Source: JAFGBI01 sp964480725 (lineage in GTDB: Bacteria > Myxococcota_A > Polyangia > Polyangiales > Polyangiaceae). From it: a stretch of 64,000 bases of DNA. Under the pieces are notes generated by a model. The model searched no databases. It saw only the letters and a list, made by a program, of their open reading frames with translations, and was not told the origin of the DNA. The DNA lies in the NCBI GenBank assembly GCA_964480725.1, contig CAYZQO010000017.1, positions 1-64,000 on the forward strand. The letters run 5' to 3'. Both the position numbers and the translations under genes were made by a program. Shown here piece by piece: positions 61,741 to 64,000 of the stretch (within the stretch, counting starts at the first letter, position 1; each line of letters starts with the position of its first letter).

Positions 61741-62270
61741 CGAGCCCTCAAGGAGACGCCATTTGACCGCCGCGGTGACGCGCCACCACCGTCGCTCGGT
61801 AGCGGCCGAATCCGGGGCTGTCGACCCGACAGGCTACCTGATCTCCCCCGAGCATGGATGCCGAACCTTCGGCCATGGTGGCTCGAGCGTCGGAACTCTC
61901 ACGTGCGGAGCTCGGGCCGCGACTGGGTGATGGTGGTAGCAGGTGGGAGCGCCAACCGATTTGGTCGCGGGGGCATGCTGCGTCATGGAGCCGAAGGGGA
62001 GGTCTGAGGCCCGCGCGATCGGGCGCGGCCGGCGCTGGGCGCCGGACGAGCGGCCCGTCGCCCGAAGCCCGACGGCGCGACGGGCAAGGGACCGGAGACC
62101 AGCGCGACCGAGGCCCACCCCGGGACGCCCACTCCTTCCTCCCTGCGCGGAAATATCCACGCCGAGGGGGAGGCGTCGCACCCCTTCGATGTGGCCGAAC
62201 TTCTGCCAATATAAATCGGACTCTCCCTCCACAATGAGAGCGCACTTCCCATACCCAGAGGTGAACGCAG
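61741..62270. other. 530-bp divergent intergenic region
   Basis: Between the starts of the HELGH protein and the GH8 gene. An AT-rich patch AATATAAATC at about 62209-62218 lies 55 bases before the GH8 start and may be a promoter element. A short frame near 61830-61900 resembles the GHGG segment of serine beta-lactamases but is not supported as a gene. Nothing else is seen. Confidence 0.5.
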
Positions 62271-63959
62271 ATGCCGTGGGCACGACGCTTCGAACACACT
62301 TCGCTGATTGCTGGGCTCCTCCTGATGGCATCTGCCGCCTGCAGTTCCAACGACGATACAGAGGCTGACTCCAGCAGTAGCGGTGCAACGAGCGCCGGCG
62401 GAACTGGGACGGGCGCGACAGCGTCGCTGGGAACCGGGGGTGTGGGCACCGGCGGCGTCGGCAATGCCACGGGCTCCGGCGGCGAGGGGAATGCCGGCGA
62501 GGGGAACGCTGGCGAGGGGAATGGTGGTAGTGGCAATGCTCCCACAACCGGTGGGACCACGCTTGGTGGCTCCGGTGGGGGCGGGATCGGTCCGGCTACC
62601 GGTGGGTTTGGCCCTGGTGGCACGGGGGGCGCCGGAAACGCGGCGGGCACCGGTGGCGCCGGAAACGCAGCGGGTACGGGGGGCGCCGGAAACGCGGCGG
62701 GCACTGGTGGCGCCGGAAACGACGCCGGCACGGGCGGTGCGGCAGAAACGGGCGGTGTTGGCGGTGCCGGCGGCGTGACGGGCACCGGTGGCATGGGCAA
62801 CGACACCGGCACGGGTGGCGGCGGCAACGAGGGCGGCAACGAGGGCGGCAGCTCGACCGGGCACGTCAGGGACCCGAGTCTTCCCACCTACCCGTTCTCG
62901 GACCCGGAAGCCAAGTATCCCTTCCCGCAGATGGTGAAGTACCCGCATGGGGTGCAGTCCGCGAACGTCGACTACGAGTTCGTCGCCAGCTGGTACGAGA
63001 ATTGGAAATCGCGTTACCTGAAGGACTGCAACGGCGCGATCATGCCGAGCACCGACAACAGCACCACAGCCAAGGTCGAGGCTGAGGGCTTTGGAATGAT
63101 CGCCGCGGCGTACATGGCCGACAAGACGACCGTCGACGGCCTTTACGCCTTTTACCAGAGCAAGGTCCAGGCTTCGTCGTGTGGGCTGATGGCGTGGTTG
63201 TGCAACTGCGGAGGGGTCCAAGACGGTGGCGCGGCGACCGATGGTGACATCGACGTGGCGTCCGGGCTCATCGTGGCCCACTGGCAGTGGCCCGACGACG
63301 GCTACGACGAGAAGGCACGCGGGGTCATCGGCAATCTGAGCCGAGTGCTGGTGGACTGCTCCGGCAACCTGAAGGCGGTGCGTCCCGGGTGCGGTTGGGG
63401 TGGGTGCGACGAAACCGACATCTCCTACTACTCGCCGGCTTTTTTCCGGTATTTTGCCCAGATCTCCGGGGATGACGTCTGGAACAAGCTGGCCGACGAC
63501 ACCCACACGATTCGGGACAACGCAGCCAACGCTTCCACGGGGCTGGTGCCGGACTGGCAGTCCGTGGAGGGGCGCGCCGGCTCCGGTTCCAGGGTGGGAG
63601 ACTACGGATTCGATGCGATCCGCACCCCCTTCAAGCAGGCGCTCGATTACCTCTGGAATGGCAACGAGCCAGCCCGAGCCTGGTGTGAGAAGATCACGAC
63701 CTGGGCCTCCGGGGTGGGGGCTGGCAACGTGGTGGACGGTTATCGGCTCGACGGCAGCCCCATCGGCAGGAATCACAACCTCGCCGTGGTCGGCTCCCTG
63801 GCGGTTTGCGCGTCCGCCAACACCCAGGAGGTGGTGGACGCATTCGTCGCCGAGTCGGCCAAGCAGCGGGATGACTTCTGGTACAGTGGGTACCTAGGCA
63901 ACTTGTATCTACTGGCCATGTCCGGGAACATGTGGAACCGCGACATGATGGCCGATTGA
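62271..63959 (+). CDS. Gly-rich lipoprotein with glycoside hydrolase family 8 domain
   Basis: 562 residues, start after AGAGGTGAACGC. Lipobox ASAAC gives Cys24. Residues about 30-200 are a Gly/Asn/Ala/Thr linker made of near-identical GTGGAGNAA units. The GH8 (alpha/alpha)6 barrel follows: candidate proton donor E272 in VEAEGFGMIAAAY, the ATDGDIDVASG motif (D324-D328), WGGCDETDISYYSPAFF and GNLYLLAMSGNMW. GH8 enzymes hydrolyse beta-1,4-glucan, chitosan or xylan by inversion. Displayed on the surface on a long stalk, it would act on solid polysaccharide, alongside the GH9 enzyme at 13061. Confidence 0.88.
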   Translation: MPWARRFEHTSLIAGLLLMASAACSSNDDTEADSSSSGATSAGGTGTGATASLGTGGVGTGGVGNATGSGGEGNAGEGNAGEGNGGSGNAPTTGGTTLGGSGGGGIGPATGGFGPGGTGGAGNAAGTGGAGNAAGTGGAGNAAGTGGAGNDAGTGGAAETGGVGGAGGVTGTGGMGNDTGTGGGGNEGGNEGGSSTGHVRDPSLPTYPFSDPEAKYPFPQMVKYPHGVQSANVDYEFVASWYENWKSRYLKDCNGAIMPSTDNSTTAKVEAEGFGMIAAAYMADKTTVDGLYAFYQSKVQASSCGLMAWLCNCGGVQDGGAATDGDIDVASGLIVAHWQWPDDGYDEKARGVIGNLSRVLVDCSGNLKAVRPGCGWGGCDETDISYYSPAFFRYFAQISGDDVWNKLADDTHTIRDNAANASTGLVPDWQSVEGRAGSGSRVGDYGFDAIRTPFKQALDYLWNGNEPARAWCEKITTWASGVGAGNVVDGYRLDGSPIGRNHNLAVVGSLAVCASANTQEVVDAFVAESAKQRDDFWYSGYLGNLYLLAMSGNMWNRDMMAD

Positions 63960-64000
63960 GCGAGGACATCGCGCAGGCGGCCATCGCGGGGCGCGAGCGG

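Noticed and set aside
61826..61905. Short plus-strand stretch translating to a GHGG segment like that of serine beta-lactamases
   Set aside because: Too short, no start, weak codon bias, and no other beta-lactamase motif on either side.
1..64000. tRNA, rRNA, insertion sequence or phage attachment site
   Set aside because: I looked for T-loop GGTTCGAATCC-like sequences, terminal inverted repeats and transposase or integrase motifs on both strands and found none.

Overview
The window is very GC-rich, densely coded and carries several marks of Myxococcota, probably the Polyangia side of the phylum. Two proteins (10469-11881 and 38817-40874) end in MYXO-CTERM surface-sorting signals. There are many lipoproteins with long Gly-Gly-Ala/Thr linkers in front of an enzyme domain, a Ser/Thr kinase start at the left edge, and a TonB receptor with its own ExbB/ExbD/TonB set. 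The 100-base N run at 12726-12825 is a scaffold gap in a draft assembly, and the sequence on its two sides overlaps.

Layout. 1-2931: kinase N-terminus, a hydrolase lipoprotein, a coiled-coil protein and a 3' fragment copied from a gene 7 kb away. 2960-8412: a minus-strand overlapping operon of SGNH hydrolase, ferritin-like protein, carbamoyltransferase and a DUF5989-type small membrane protein. 8879-15454: esterase lipoprotein, MYXO-CTERM protein, lipoprotein methyltransferase broken by the gap, and a GH9 cellulase-like enzyme. 16006-29060: a photo-oxidative and oxidative stress region. It holds thiol peroxidase, photolyase, an outer membrane protein, an SDR-type epimerase, two CrtI-family carotenoid enzymes, an aldehyde dehydrogenase and a GH3 acyl-adenylating enzyme, followed by an SMR transporter, two DUF2141 proteins, WrbA and glutathione peroxidase. 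29117-38770: a GT-C-like membrane protein, then a complete TonB uptake operon with a divergent atypical response regulator. 38817-47699: MYXO-CTERM beta-helix protein, porin, a cysteine synthase/CysRS-like fusion, a cation antiporter with an EIIA domain, and BioD. 47759-52294: an ECF sigma / putative anti-sigma / TPR-barrel operon and a divergent Lys/Ala-repeat protein. 52295-64000: a structured RNA region, Cys-rich lipoproteins, another esterase, a Tat-type radical SAM enzyme with a small membrane partner, an exonuclease, a serine carboxypeptidase-like lipoprotein, an HExxH membrane protein and a GH8 cellulase-like lipoprotein.

How it fits together. Much of the window serves the cell surface: lipid-anchored hydrolases for polymer attack (GH8, GH9 and three esterase-like proteins), sorted surface proteins, and TonB-driven import. 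A second theme is defence against light and peroxide. The most unusual single gene is the CysK-CysRS fusion at 42835-45177, whose synthetase half keeps the zinc ligands but has lost the textbook HIGH and KMSKS signatures. No tRNA, rRNA, CRISPR array or insertion sequence was found.
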